Notes: generated by a model not told the origin, from the sequence alone. A stretch of 64,000 nucleotides of DNA from JAHEEL01 sp942491345 (GCA_942491345.1 CALOAN010000048.1:1-64000); one strand, 5' to 3'; numbered from the stretch's first letter, positions 51,508 to 60,487 are shown. Numbers and translations are program-made.

Positions 51508-52099
51508 GGCGAACCCCCGCAACAAAGTTGTCCAGCACCCGAAGACCGGCTGCGCCGCTCCGCTCCGGGTGGAACTGGAGGCCGATGTAGTTGCGGTCCC
51601 GGACCGCAGCCACGAACTCACCCCCGTGATCGCTGGTTGCCGTCACGATGCCGGGGTCATCCGGAACCGCGGCGTATGAGTGGACGAACGTGAAGAGTGA
51701 GCCCGGTGCGACCTCGTCGAAGATCGGGTCGTCCGACGTCCACACGTCATTCCAACCCATGTGGGGCAGGGGCAGGCCCTTGATCGCTCGCACCGAGCCG
51801 GGGACCAAACCGAGGCACGCTCCACCGTCCTCATCCGAATCGTCGAACAGGAGTTGCATCCCGACGCAGATGCCAAGCAGGGGACCGTCCCACTCGCGAA
51901 GCGGCTCGACGAGGCCCTGTCGCTCGAGACGATCCATCGCCGCGCCCGTGGCTCCGACGCCGGGCAGCACGACGGCATCGGCGCCGTTGAGATCCGCCGG
52001 TCCTTCCGCGATCCGCGGCCTGCCACCAACCACCTCGAGGGCTCGCTGGATGGAGACGAGATTGCCCGCTCCGTGGTCGACGACCGCGAGACGCGTCAC
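51497..52099 (-). CDS. hisH: Imidazole glycerol phosphate synthase, glutamine amidotransferase subunit
   Basis: A 200-residue class I amidotransferase that hydrolyses glutamine and channels ammonia to HisF. The nucleophile elbow is LLGICVGMQLLFD (Cys about 77), and the His-Glu pair lies in GLQFHPERSG (about 174-183). VVLPGVGATGAAM is the typical N-terminal loop. The start is GTG 52099, with a GTGA overlap to hisB. Confidence 0.95.
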   Translation of the reverse strand: MTRLAVVDHGAGNLVSIQRALEVVGGRPRIAEGPADLNGADAVVLPGVGATGAAMDRLERQGLVEPLREWDGPLLGICVGMQLLFDDSDEDGGACLGLVPGSVRAIKGLPLPHMGWNDVWTSDDPIFDEVAPGSLFTFVHSYAAVPDDPGIVTATSDHGGEFVAAVRDRNYIGLQFHPERSGAAGLRVLDNFVAGVRRAA

Positions 52100-52680
52100 A
52101 GGGTGCCCTTCGTCGATGGAACACCCTGCCGTCGCGGGTCCAACGAAGCGCCACCGCGTAGCGCGATGCCATACGCCTTGAACGCCGCCTCGGCAATGTG
52201 GTGGTCATTCCTGCCGTGAGCGCTCAGGTGCACGGTTGATCGACTCGTTCGGATGAGGGCCTCGAGCGCGTGGGGGATCATCTGCGTGCCGAGGGCGCCG
52301 ATCCGGTCGCCGTTGAAGGCAATGTCGAGCATCGCGTACGGCCGCCCACCTACGTCGGCGACGCACGTCGCCACGGCCTCGTCCATCGGCACCGACGCAC
52401 TCGCGAATCGGGTGATTCCCGTGCGGTCGCCGAGTGCCTCATCGATCGCCGAACCGAGGACGAGGGCTGTGTCCTCGACCGTGTGGTGTTCGTCGACCTG
52501 GAGGTCGCCCTCCGTGCGTACCAGCAGGTCGATCATCGCGTGGTGCGCGAGCGAGGTGAGGAGGTGATCGAACATGCCAACGCCGGTGTCAATGTCCGTT
52601 TCCCCGATTCCGTCGAGGTCAAGGGTTATCTCGACACTGGTCTCGCGTGTCGTCCGTGACACCGTGGCCCTGCGGTTCAT
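52096..52680 (-). CDS. hisB: Imidazoleglycerol-phosphate dehydratase
   Basis: A 194-residue monofunctional IGP dehydratase (no phosphatase domain). The paired metal-binding motifs are DEHHTVEDTALVLG (about 66-79) and RNDHHIAEAAFKAYG (about 156-170), and the N-terminus reads RTTRETSVEITLDLDG. It overlaps hisC by ATGA at the start and hisH at the end, part of one his transcript. Confidence 0.95.
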   Translation of the reverse strand: MNRRATVSRTTRETSVEITLDLDGIGETDIDTGVGMFDHLLTSLAHHAMIDLLVRTEGDLQVDEHHTVEDTALVLGSAIDEALGDRTGITRFASASVPMDEAVATCVADVGGRPYAMLDIAFNGDRIGALGTQMIPHALEALIRTSRSTVHLSAHGRNDHHIAEAAFKAYGIALRGGASLDPRRQGVPSTKGTL

Positions 52681-53699
52681 GATCGGATCCTTTCGATCGC
52701 GTTGATGAGTCGGTCGTTGTCCGTCCCCGACCGGACGGTGAATCGAAGGTGGTCGATGAGTTCGGGGATGTGGGCGAACTCCCGCACAACGAGACCCTCA
52801 CGCATCAAACCCGTTGCGAGCGTGTGAGCATCCTGACCGACGTGAACGAGGAGGAAGTTCGCCTCGGAAGGGGGCACCTGGAAGCCGAGCTCGGCGAGCC
52901 GATCGCGGAAGCGCTCACGTTCGGCGATCAGGCGATCGACGGAGCGGCGCATGCGGTCGGGATCGGAGAGCGCAGCAATGGCGAGCGTGTTCGAGACGGT
53001 TGAAATACTCCCGGGCGGGCGGACACGATCGATCGCGTCGATCAGCGCAGGGTTGCCGATTGCGTAGCCCACCCGGATTCCGGCGAGGCCGAATCCCTTC
53101 GAGAGTGTGTGGAGCACCAGGAGGTGGTCGTACCGTCCGATCCACTCGCCCCAGCGGTCGTTGGTGAACTCGGCGTAAGCGGCATCCAGAACGACGATCC
53201 CCGGTGAGGTTTCGATGGTCCGTTCGATCGTCACGTCCGGCATACGATCTCCGGTGGGGTTGTTGGGGACGCAGATCCAAGTGAGGTCCGCCCCGTGACC
53301 CGATTCTGGCGATGGCCCCGACAACCCCTCGAACGAAGCGCCCTGTTGTTCGGTCGCAATCTGATAGAGCGGATATGTGGGTGTGTACCCCCGCGCGCGA
53401 CCGCCGGCAGAGAGGAAGGCCCTCGCAGCGAGGATGATCAACTCGTCGACTCCGGCACCCGGGACTACCTGCTCCGGATCTACGCCGGTGTATCGGCCGG
53501 CCGACTCGCGGAGTGGGCGATACGATGCCGCCGGGTACTCGTTGAGATTCGGAAGGACGGGCGGCACGAACGGCGCCGCCCATTCGGTTGGATCGGGTGA
53601 GGTGTTCTGGTCGAATCGGACGACGCGATCACGATCAATACCGAACCGCTCGGCGATCTCGTCGGTGGTTGGCTGCCAGACGTATCGCTTCGTCTTCAT
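52677..53699 (-). CDS. hisC: Histidinol-phosphate aminotransferase
   Basis: A 340-residue PLP aminotransferase. The N-terminal DQNTSPDPTEWA (about 28-39), substrate-contact CVPNNPTGD, and PLP Lys in LHTLSKGFGLAGIRVGY (about 208-224) are present. It converts imidazole acetol phosphate to histidinol phosphate. The ATG at 53699 overlaps the hisD stop by 4 bp. Confidence 0.93.
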   Translation of the reverse strand: MKTKRYVWQPTTDEIAERFGIDRDRVVRFDQNTSPDPTEWAAPFVPPVLPNLNEYPAASYRPLRESAGRYTGVDPEQVVPGAGVDELIILAARAFLSAGGRARGYTPTYPLYQIATEQQGASFEGLSGPSPESGHGADLTWICVPNNPTGDRMPDVTIERTIETSPGIVVLDAAYAEFTNDRWGEWIGRYDHLLVLHTLSKGFGLAGIRVGYAIGNPALIDAIDRVRPPGSISTVSNTLAIAALSDPDRMRRSVDRLIAERERFRDRLAELGFQVPPSEANFLLVHVGQDAHTLATGLMREGLVVREFAHIPELIDHLRFTVRSGTDNDRLINAIERIRS

Positions 53700-54994
53700 A
53701 CACGCTCCTCGAAGCGCACGTCTACGCAGCGGGCGTGGGCGCTCAGCCCCTCCGCCCCCGCGAGATCGCGGATCGTCGGGGCGACGGATTCGAGCCCCTC
53801 CCGGGTGAGTTCCTGAACCTGGCGCCACGAACCGAAGTCCTCGACGGCGAGCGGGCCGTACGATCGAGCGAGTCCACCAGTCGGGAGCACATGGTTGGCA
53901 CCGGTCGCGTAGTCACCTGCCGACTCCGGCGTCCATCGACCAACGAAAACCGATCCGGCGGAGCGGACGCGTCCGGCGTCTCGAGATGCGTTCGCGGTCT
54001 GGATCGTGAGGTGCTCCGGGGCCCATGCCTCAGCGAACTCGAGTGCCGCGTCGAGGTCGGGAGCGAGCACCGCCATGCCGTGGTCGTCGAGAGAAGCCTT
54101 GATGAGATCCGCCCGCTCGAGGTCAACCAGCTGCAGCGCAGCCTCAGTGAGGACTGCGTCGAGGGTGCTCTCATCGTCGGAGACGAGGACAACGGGAGAA
54201 TCGGGTCCGTGTTCTGCCTGGCACAAGAGGTCGGCGGCTGCGACGGCAGGATCCGATGTTGCGTCGACGACGATCAGCGCTTCGCTCGGCCCAGCGGGAA
54301 GGTCGACACCACACACGCCGTATACGGCCAGCTTCGCCGCGGTGACCCAGGGTCCGCCCGGACCAACGATGAGGTCGACGGGATCAATCGATTCGGTGCC
54401 GTGGGCAAGCGCGCCGATCGCTTGGGCGCCGCCGGTGGCATAGACCTCGTCGACGCCGAGGAGCGCACACGCCGCAAGCACCAGCGGGTGGACGGAGCCG
54501 GCGTCATCGCCAGGACTCACGACGACGATGTCTCGTACGCCGGCGACCTGGGCCGGTACGACGCCCATTAGCACGGAAGACGGATAGGCGGCGCGTCCAC
54601 CGGGCACGTACACCCCGACGCGACCGACCGCAGACCATCGGCGCTCGACCACCACACCCGGCACAACCTCGACGCGATCATCCACTGGTCGCTGACGATC
54701 GTGAACCATCCGGATGTTTCCGGCCGCTGCCTTCAGCGCCCGGCGAACGGCCGGCCCGACGGCGCCGAATGACGCGCCAATCACCTCGGACGGAACACGT
54801 ACCGGGCCGATTGCCGGACCACCTCCGAAGTCGCCGTTTGCAGCGAGGAGGGCGGCGTCGCCGCCGAGTCGTACCCGCTCGACGATAGCTGCGGCCGCCG
54901 TCCGGACGGAAGCGTCGGGTACCGCTGATCGGCGTGTCAAAGCCCGGTAGCCGGACGGGTCGAGGTCGGCGAGTGTGATGCCGCGCATGGTCAT
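53696..54994 (-). CDS. hisD: Histidinol dehydrogenase
   Basis: A 432-residue enzyme performing the last two oxidation steps to histidine. Visible motifs are RRWSAVGRVGVYVPGGRAAYPSS in the N-terminal half (Gly-rich NAD loop), the GPSEALIVVDATSDP segment, and HGPDSPVVLVSDD, where the Gln/His pair (LLCQAEHG) binds zinc. The ATG at 54994 overlaps the hisG stop (ATGA). An internal ATG at 54988 is less likely. Confidence 0.94.
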   Translation of the reverse strand: MTMRGITLADLDPSGYRALTRRSAVPDASVRTAAAAIVERVRLGGDAALLAANGDFGGGPAIGPVRVPSEVIGASFGAVGPAVRRALKAAAGNIRMVHDRQRPVDDRVEVVPGVVVERRWSAVGRVGVYVPGGRAAYPSSVLMGVVPAQVAGVRDIVVVSPGDDAGSVHPLVLAACALLGVDEVYATGGAQAIGALAHGTESIDPVDLIVGPGGPWVTAAKLAVYGVCGVDLPAGPSEALIVVDATSDPAVAAADLLCQAEHGPDSPVVLVSDDESTLDAVLTEAALQLVDLERADLIKASLDDHGMAVLAPDLDAALEFAEAWAPEHLTIQTANASRDAGRVRSAGSVFVGRWTPESAGDYATGANHVLPTGGLARSYGPLAVEDFGSWRQVQELTREGLESVAPTIRDLAGAEGLSAHARCVDVRFEERV

Positions 54995-55839
54995 GCAATC
55001 ATCTGCTCGACGGGAAGCACCAGGATGCCCGATGCGCCGGCAGCCCGGAGCTCGGGGAGGATCTGCCACAAGCGATCGGCTTCGACGACGGAATGTATCG
55101 CCACCATGCCGTTGTGGGCGAGCGGGACCACGCTCGGCGCTTCGATGCCCGGGATGATCCCCTCGATGACGGGGACAAGTTCGTGGGGAGCGTTCATGAG
55201 CACGTAGCGTCTCGAGCGGGCCGCGACGACGGCCCCGACCATCGTGATCACCGTGTTTGCGGTATCGGAGAGCGGCGCGCCGGCCGGTGCGACGAGAACA
55301 GCCTCCGATTCGAGCACGTTCTCGATTGGGCGGAGCCCGTTGACCAGCATGGTGCTGCCTGTGGAGACGAGGTCTGCGATGCCGTCGGCCACGTCGAGTT
55401 TGGTCGCCACTTCAACGGAGCCTCGCATGGCGACGGTCTCGATCTCAATGCCGAGAGAGCTGAAGTAGTCGTGCACCGTTCTGGGGTGCGATGTAGCAAC
55501 CCGCTTTCCCGCCAGGCCCGAGGAGTGTTCAATCGGCGAGTCCTCTGGGACGGCAACGGTCAAAGTGCAGCGTCCGAAGCCGAGCGGCATAACGGAATCG
55601 AGATCGAATCCGGACTCGCCGAGCAAGTCGTATCCCGTGATCCCAAGCGCGGCGACACCGTCGGCGACGAGCTCGGCGACGTCGTCGGATCGGACAAACA
55701 ACAGTTCGACGGGCGCGGACCGTGCCGTCACGGAGAGCGCGCGATCGCTTCGCTCGAATCGGACACCGGCGCGTCTCAGGAGTTCGGCGCTGGGCTCGGC
55801 AAGGCGGCCCTTCGTCGGGACGGCGATACGAAGGTTCAC
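54991..55839 (-). CDS. hisG: ATP phosphoribosyltransferase, long form
   Basis: A 282-residue long-form HisG, the committed and feedback-inhibited step of histidine synthesis. It begins with GTG (VNLRIAVPTKGRLAEP). The PRPP-binding segment DGIADLVSTGSTMLVNGL (about 162-179) is clear, and the last ~75 residues form the C-terminal histidine-sensing ACT-like domain (HELVPVIEGIIPGIEAP), so no HisZ partner is needed. It follows yerC by a 4-bp overlap. Confidence 0.94.
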   Translation of the reverse strand: MNLRIAVPTKGRLAEPSAELLRRAGVRFERSDRALSVTARSAPVELLFVRSDDVAELVADGVAALGITGYDLLGESGFDLDSVMPLGFGRCTLTVAVPEDSPIEHSSGLAGKRVATSHPRTVHDYFSSLGIEIETVAMRGSVEVATKLDVADGIADLVSTGSTMLVNGLRPIENVLESEAVLVAPAGAPLSDTANTVITMVGAVVAARSRRYVLMNAPHELVPVIEGIIPGIEAPSVVPLAHNGMVAIHSVVEADRLWQILPELRAAGASGILVLPVEQMIA

Positions 55840-56144
55840 GTCTGTGTACCCCTCGATCGTTCCAGCGCCGTCCGGTAGCCACCGGTCCCGTGATTCAGCC
55901 ACTCGTTGATGCGGGTGATGGTGGTGGTCGACACACCAGTCGCTTCGGCGATCCTCCGGTACGAGAAGCCCTCGTCGAGCAGCTGGACGACCGTCCACCG
56001 AGCGGTCAGCTCCTCGAGTTCGTGCCGGGTGCACAAGTCTCGGAAGAACCGTTGCACCTCGTCTCGGCTCTCGAGGCTCATGAGTGCATCGAAGAGGGCG
56101 TCGGTCGACGGCGTCCTCCAGTCGTCGGTGGTATCGGGTGCCAT
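55836..56144 (-). CDS. yerC: YerC/TrpR-like repressor
   Basis: A 102-residue TrpR-superfamily protein. The helix-turn-helix reads LLDEGFSYRRIAEATGVSTTTITRINEWL (about 56-84; split motif GFSYRRIAEATGVSTTTITR), preceded by a helical dimerisation region (DLCTRHELEELTARW). YerC-like proteins head amino-acid operons in Firmicutes and actinobacteria. It is translationally coupled to hisG and a dyad lies upstream, so control of his genes is a sound inference. Confidence 0.88.
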   Translation of the reverse strand: MAPDTTDDWRTPSTDALFDALMSLESRDEVQRFFRDLCTRHELEELTARWTVVQLLDEGFSYRRIAEATGVSTTTITRINEWLNHGTGGYRTALERSRGTQT

Positions 56145-56175
56145 GGTGCTCCTTGTTGGTCTGGGGAGCGTAGGT

Positions 56176-56198
56176 GTATTAGCGTCTTAACACAATAC
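56176..56198. promoter_or_regulatory. Inverted repeat between yerC-his and hisA
   Basis: GTATT (56176-56180) and AATAC (56194-56198) are inverted around an AT-rich core, in the 72-bp gap between the divergent yerC-his operon and hisA. A YerC/TrpR-type protein could bind here and control both transcripts. No firm -10/-35 pair could be drawn. Confidence 0.4.
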
Positions 56199-56216
56199 GA
56201 CAGATGGGAATGTGAG

Positions 56217-56930
56217 ATGCAAGTGATACCTGCGGTCGATGTCCTCGACGGATCGGCCGTTCGGCTGGCACGAGGCGTCTACGACGCAGTCACCCGATAT
56301 TCGGATGATCCCATCGCCGTTGTGGAAGACTGGGCGGCCAAGGGTGCGGAACTCGTTCACGTCGTCGACCTCGAAGGCGCACGGTCTGGCGTGCCGGACT
56401 TGGGGCTGATGATGCAGCTCGGGTCGCTGGGAATTCCCATTCAGTACGGTGGCGGCATCCGGACGGCCGACGTGGCCCAGGCGGCCCTGGATGCGGGACT
56501 CTCACGCATCGTTGTGGGGAGCGCGCTTCTTGACGACGACGCCGGCAGGTTCGTTGCACGCGTCGACACCGAGTCCATCGTCGCGGGGATCGATGTGCGG
56601 CTGGGGCGGGCGCGGGGGAGTGGTTGGAGGGACGAAGGTATCAACGCCGATGATGCCCTTGGCCGGGTGCTGGCCTTGGGCCTGGACACGGTGCTCGCCA
56701 CGGGCATCGAGACCGATGGGATGATGACCGGTCCGGACCTCGAGCTCCTCTCCAGATTCCGGTCCGCCGCTCCAGGGTGCCGTCTCATCGCCTCGGGGGG
56801 AGTGGGTTCACTCGATGACCTGGATGCGCTGGCTGCGCTCGGCGCCGATGCGGTGGTGGTTGGTCGAGCGCTCTACGAGCGTCGGTTCACCTTCGAGGAT
56901 GCAGTCGAACGTGCGGTCTTTCAGGACTAG
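56217..56930 (+). CDS. hisA: 1-(5-phosphoribosyl)-5-aminoimidazole isomerase (ProFAR isomerase)
   Basis: A 237-residue half-barrel-pair enzyme. Catalytic Asp residues lie in VIPAVDVLDG (about 3-12) and GIETDGMMTGPD (about 163-174), and the phosphate loops are YGGGIRT and ASGGVGS. Unlike most his operons, hisA here is divergent from hisG-IE. The actinobacterial bifunctional PriA is a relative, but trpF identity cannot be judged by eye. A strong terminator follows. Confidence 0.92.
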   Translation: MQVIPAVDVLDGSAVRLARGVYDAVTRYSDDPIAVVEDWAAKGAELVHVVDLEGARSGVPDLGLMMQLGSLGIPIQYGGGIRTADVAQAALDAGLSRIVVGSALLDDDAGRFVARVDTESIVAGIDVRLGRARGSGWRDEGINADDALGRVLALGLDTVLATGIETDGMMTGPDLELLSRFRSAAPGCRLIASGGVGSLDDLDALAALGADAVVVGRALYERRFTFEDAVERAVFQD

Positions 56931-56965
56931 CCGAACCCCGAACGCGCTCGTCGCCGCCGCGACGA

Positions 56966-56997
56966 CGAAGGCCCCCGACGGGATTCGGGGGCCTTCG
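56966..56997. terminator. Bidirectional terminator between hisA and the LPXTG gene
   Basis: A perfect 13-bp stem, CGAAGGCCCCCGA (56966-56978) with TCGGGGGCCTTCG (56985-56997), lies 35 bp after the hisA stop and 36 bp from the stop of the convergent surface protein. It should end both transcripts. Confidence 0.8.
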
Positions 56998-57032
56998 ATT
57001 GTCAGCTGGTCAGCGACTGACGTTGAAACCTG

Positions 57033-58274
57033 TCAGTCGTTCCGGCGATACTGCCCGATCAGTGTTGCGCCGCCGAGGAGAACGATTCCGGCAAGCACGA
57101 GTGCGAGTCCGGCAATCCCGAAGCCCCTCAACTGCTCGCCGGCAACCCCGGTCACCGGGAGAGTCTCGGATGTCGCCGATGTCGTGGTTGGGGCCGCGGT
57201 TGTGGCCGGAGCCGCCGTTGTTGTCGTCGTTGGTGCAGCCGTCGTGACGGTGGTATTCAGAACCTGCGGGAAGACCGTTGCCGTATCCGTGTCCGTTACC
57301 TGTGTGCCGTCCGGTCCCTTACCAATCGCCGTCGCCGAGTTTTCGAACGGCGCAAGGCCTGCGAAGTCGAGATTGCCGACGGTGCATGAATAGGTGACCT
57401 TCTCATCGACCGCGAGATCCTTGATCGGTCGCGCACAATCCGACGAAGGATCGATAGCGTCGGCAACGTCGTCGGTCACGCTGACGTCGGTCAGCGGCAC
57501 CGGGCCGTCGTTGTGGACCGTGATCGTGAATGTCCCAACGCCGTCCTCGCCGTAGTACGTCGGAGTTGCGTCTTTGACGATGTCGATCGACGGGGGAGTG
57601 TACGTGTTCGTGATCGTGCAGACAGCCGATTGGCCGTTGCTCAGTGTGATGCTCGAACCGGGCACGGCAGCACCCTCGTTGACCGAACAGCTCCAGGCAC
57701 CCGCTGCATACGAGACCGGACCTGACTCGGCGAGGGAGTAGGCAACTCCGCCGAACACCGAGTTGAACGTCCCCGAACCGCCGGCGTTCGAGAAGTTGCG
57801 GGCGGCGTTCGGTGCAGCTGCGGATGCGGACAGCGTCCAGTCGTCGGCGACGGCGGTGCCGCCGACCACAGCCTTGACGAGCTTGAGGGTCGGACTCGTC
57901 TCGCAAGACTCGCTCGTGTAGGTCTCGTCGAACGACAAGCCGCGGGCCCCATCGAGATCATCAAACGCGAGGACGCGCACTCTCAGTGTGTGGTCTTCCG
58001 TAGGATCCCAAGTCCCGGTCTCAGAGAAGTCCGAGCCGAAGTCGGGGATGTCCGTGACGACGGCGCCGTCGACCCATATTTCTACGGAGCCCCCTTCATC
58101 GTAGACCGACAACGAGACCGACCAGCCGTAGCAGTCGGTTGTGACGGAGCGGACGTGCGCTTGTGCCGGAGGCGCAACGACGAACGCCAGCATGGCGAAT
58201 GCCGCGACGATCGCCAGGAGCGCACTGAGGATTCGACGTGAGGTCCCGCGATGCGAGATTCGTGTGTGAGGCAT
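57033..58274 (-). CDS. LPXTG cell-wall-anchored surface protein with SpaA-like and DUF11-like domains
   Basis: A 413-residue surface protein. The N-terminal signal peptide (about 1-35) leads into a beta-rich region, a prealbumin/SpaA-like domain (about 115-205, TITNTYTPP), and a DUF11-like domain (about 210-295, TFTITVHNDGPVPLTDVSVTDD). A Thr/Ala-Pro stalk of TTT and APAT repeats follows, then sortase signal LPVTG, one membrane helix and the tail QYRRND. It is built as a covalently anchored adhesin or stalk. The start ATG 58274 has GGAAGG nearby. A structured leader lies upstream. Confidence 0.88.
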   Translation of the reverse strand: MPHTRISHRGTSRRILSALLAIVAAFAMLAFVVAPPAQAHVRSVTTDCYGWSVSLSVYDEGGSVEIWVDGAVVTDIPDFGSDFSETGTWDPTEDHTLRVRVLAFDDLDGARGLSFDETYTSESCETSPTLKLVKAVVGGTAVADDWTLSASAAAPNAARNFSNAGGSGTFNSVFGGVAYSLAESGPVSYAAGAWSCSVNEGAAVPGSSITLSNGQSAVCTITNTYTPPSIDIVKDATPTYYGEDGVGTFTITVHNDGPVPLTDVSVTDDVADAIDPSSDCARPIKDLAVDEKVTYSCTVGNLDFAGLAPFENSATAIGKGPDGTQVTDTDTATVFPQVLNTTVTTAAPTTTTTAAPATTAAPTTTSATSETLPVTGVAGEQLRGFGIAGLALVLAGIVLLGGATLIGQYRRND

Positions 58275-58299
58275 CTGCCTTCCTTCCACCGTATGCCTG

Positions 58300-58420
58300 T
58301 CCGGGCCAACTGCCCGGTTGCCTTCGACCCAAGCCCTGGGTCATCTATCGCTACGTTATGCCGCCCCACGTCCGTACCGGCCGTTTCGGGCGGCAGGCCC
58401 ATTCAACCACCTTTTGTGGC
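58300..58420 (-). ncRNA. Structured leader RNA of the LPXTG gene
   Basis: Four perfect hairpins stand in a row on the minus strand: CCAC/GTGG with a 5-base loop (58407-58419), GCCGCCC with GGGCGGC (58360-58366, 58388-58394), GACCCA with TGGGTC (58326-58331, 58337-58342) and CCGGGC with GCCCGG (58301-58306, 58312-58317). The last ends 26 bp before the start codon. The paired hairpins with purine-rich joints recall a GEMM-like riboswitch layout, but the conserved GEMM core is not matched. I leave it unclassified. Confidence 0.55.
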
Positions 58421-58467
58421 TGCCCGGGCTCCCTGTAGGTCGTCCGTCACTTGTAGTAAAGGTAACG

Positions 58468-60465
58468 CTACTCAGGGTGGTCGGCAAGGGCACTCTTAGC
58501 GGTTATCGCAGTGTCTAGTCCCTCAGCGTCGACCGTGATTGCCGTTGGGTCGTTGCGCAGGGCGATGAGGGCGGCCTCTCGCAGCAGGCCCGAGAGCTCC
58601 GCGAACGAGTAGCCCTGTGTTCGTTCGACCAGTGCGCCGAGATCGACATCGGCGGCGAACGGAACGTCGCTGATGTCGAAGAACGCGCTACGTGCCTCAG
58701 GCGCAGGGAGGCCGAGACGTAGTTGTACTTCGAGCCGGCCGGGTCGCAGCAGTGCCGGGTCGATGAGATCGCGGCGGTTGGTCGCTCCAATGACGAAGAC
58801 GTCGCCACGTTCCGACACACCATCCATCTCGGTAAGGAGGGCTGCGACGACGGAGTCGGTGACCGAATTGGTCGAGTTGCCGCGGATCGGGGCAAGCGCA
58901 TCGATCTCGTCGAAGAAGAGGATCGCCGGAGCGACCGCACGGGCACGTGCGAACACCTCACGGACGGCGCGCTCGGATTCGCCAACCCACTTGTCGAGCA
59001 GTTCTGCGCCCTTGATCGGGAAGAAGGCGGCTCCCGACTCATGAGCGAGCGCTCTGATGACGTAGGTCTTGCCGGTGCCGGGCGGCCCGTAGAGAAGAAG
59101 GCCTCGGGGCGGCTCGATGCCCAGTCGAGTGAACCGGTCGGGATCCTGCATCTGCCAGATCACAGATTCCGTCAGCCGCTGCTTCACATCGGTGAGGTTG
59201 GCCACGCGGTCGAATCCGTACCCCGGGATCTCGCCGGACGAAGTGTTTCCCAGCGACGGTGTTGTTCCGTCGATTGCAGCTTCCAGCGTCTCGTGATCCA
59301 CGGGTTTGCCCGATCCCGCCGCTCCGGCTGATGCCTGGAGCACCGCCGACACGACGTCCGCACCGGAGAATCCGGCGGTTCGGGATGCGAGTCGATCGAA
59401 GTCGATCTCGGTCGTTGGGACCCGGGCCAATGCGGCCTCGAAGAGGCGTCGGCGCCGTTTGATGTCGGGTGGCGGGACCGCCAGCGATCGAGGGAGCAGG
59501 GGAGCCTTGGCCAGCTCGTCTCCTAGGGCTGCAGCCGAGTGGACTCCGAGGACACACGCCATGCCGGGCCGTTGTGCAACCGCGTCGAGGAACCACCGCA
59601 TGATCGCCGCCACCTGATTCTTGAACATGCCGTCGCTGCCGGCAACGGCGTCGAGGCGATCGACGAAGAGCACCACGGGTGGAACGCTGTCCTTCACCGC
59701 TCGTTCGAGCAGCGTCAACAGGCGCTCAGGCTTGAAGACGAGGTCGAGCGATATCTCGCGAACGGCGACGCCGGCCTCCTGAGCGGCGGCTGCGACCAGC
59801 TCGGATCGGCCACATCCGGCCGGACCTTCAACGATCACACCGGCTACGGAAGGGAGACCCCACGACCCGGGGAGGTCGGAACTCGACGTCAGCAGCGTGA
59901 TCCACCCGACGAGCGTCTCGAGCTCGGTGTCGAGGCCGGTCAGGAGTGCGTCGGCGGTCGAGAGTGTTTCCCCCGGGGGACGCCCGGACGGTTGTGCTGT
60001 CACGTCGGGCGCCACGTCCTCGGAATCGTGCACAACGGTGCGGTCGCCGACCGTTCCCGCCGGGCCGGGTTCCACCGATACGACACGAACGACCCGCTCT
60101 TCTTCGTCGTGCTCGCCGTAGGAGCCGTGCACCGCGATGCGGTCGCCGACGGACACCACGTTGCCCTGCAGAGAGCGAGCGAGATGACGGGCATCGAGGC
60201 GTTCTCCGCCGACCACGATGACACGGCGAGCTTGAGGGACGACGGTGCGAACGACATCGATCGACGTCCCGAGTGCAACGTCGCCGTTCTCGCGGACCAA
60301 CGGTCCAACGGTCAACGCGTTTGGCCCCGGGACGTCGCCCGGTGAGACGAGGCAGTGTGTCTTTCCGAGGGCGACGATTCCGCCGCCCGGGAGTCCCATT
60401 GCCGCGAGAAGGTTCGCGTCGGCACGTGCCACAGGATCGGAGCCTGGTCGGATGATGAAACGCAT
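58468..60465 (-). CDS. Cdc48-like AAA+ ATPase with degenerate first AAA domain
   Basis: A 665-residue AAA+ protein of the actinobacterial Cdc48/VAT-like group. An N-terminal double-psi barrel region (about 1-150) precedes two AAA domains. The first (about 190-400) is degenerate: Walker A GPAGCGRS lacks the Lys and Walker B VVLFVDRLDA lacks the Glu. The second (about 420-640) is intact: GPPGTGKT, ILFFDEIDAL, and sensor ATNRRDLIDPALLRPGR with Arg fingers. Only the second ring can hydrolyse ATP. It probably unfolds or remodels proteins. Substrates are unknown. Confidence 0.92.
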   Translation of the reverse strand: MRFIIRPGSDPVARADANLLAAMGLPGGGIVALGKTHCLVSPGDVPGPNALTVGPLVRENGDVALGTSIDVVRTVVPQARRVIVVGGERLDARHLARSLQGNVVSVGDRIAVHGSYGEHDEEERVVRVVSVEPGPAGTVGDRTVVHDSEDVAPDVTAQPSGRPPGETLSTADALLTGLDTELETLVGWITLLTSSSDLPGSWGLPSVAGVIVEGPAGCGRSELVAAAAQEAGVAVREISLDLVFKPERLLTLLERAVKDSVPPVVLFVDRLDAVAGSDGMFKNQVAAIMRWFLDAVAQRPGMACVLGVHSAAALGDELAKAPLLPRSLAVPPPDIKRRRRLFEAALARVPTTEIDFDRLASRTAGFSGADVVSAVLQASAGAAGSGKPVDHETLEAAIDGTTPSLGNTSSGEIPGYGFDRVANLTDVKQRLTESVIWQMQDPDRFTRLGIEPPRGLLLYGPPGTGKTYVIRALAHESGAAFFPIKGAELLDKWVGESERAVREVFARARAVAPAILFFDEIDALAPIRGNSTNSVTDSVVAALLTEMDGVSERGDVFVIGATNRRDLIDPALLRPGRLEVQLRLGLPAPEARSAFFDISDVPFAADVDLGALVERTQGYSFAELSGLLREAALIALRNDPTAITVDAEGLDTAITAKSALADHPE

Positions 60466-60487
60466 GGCGCAAAGGTAGCGTGGTGTG

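Noticed and set aside
58300..58420. GEMM (c-di-GMP) riboswitch before the LPXTG gene
   Set aside because: The hairpin layout is suggestive, but the conserved joint sequences (GCAAACC and GACGCAAAGCC types) are not matched, so I call it only an unclassified structured leader.
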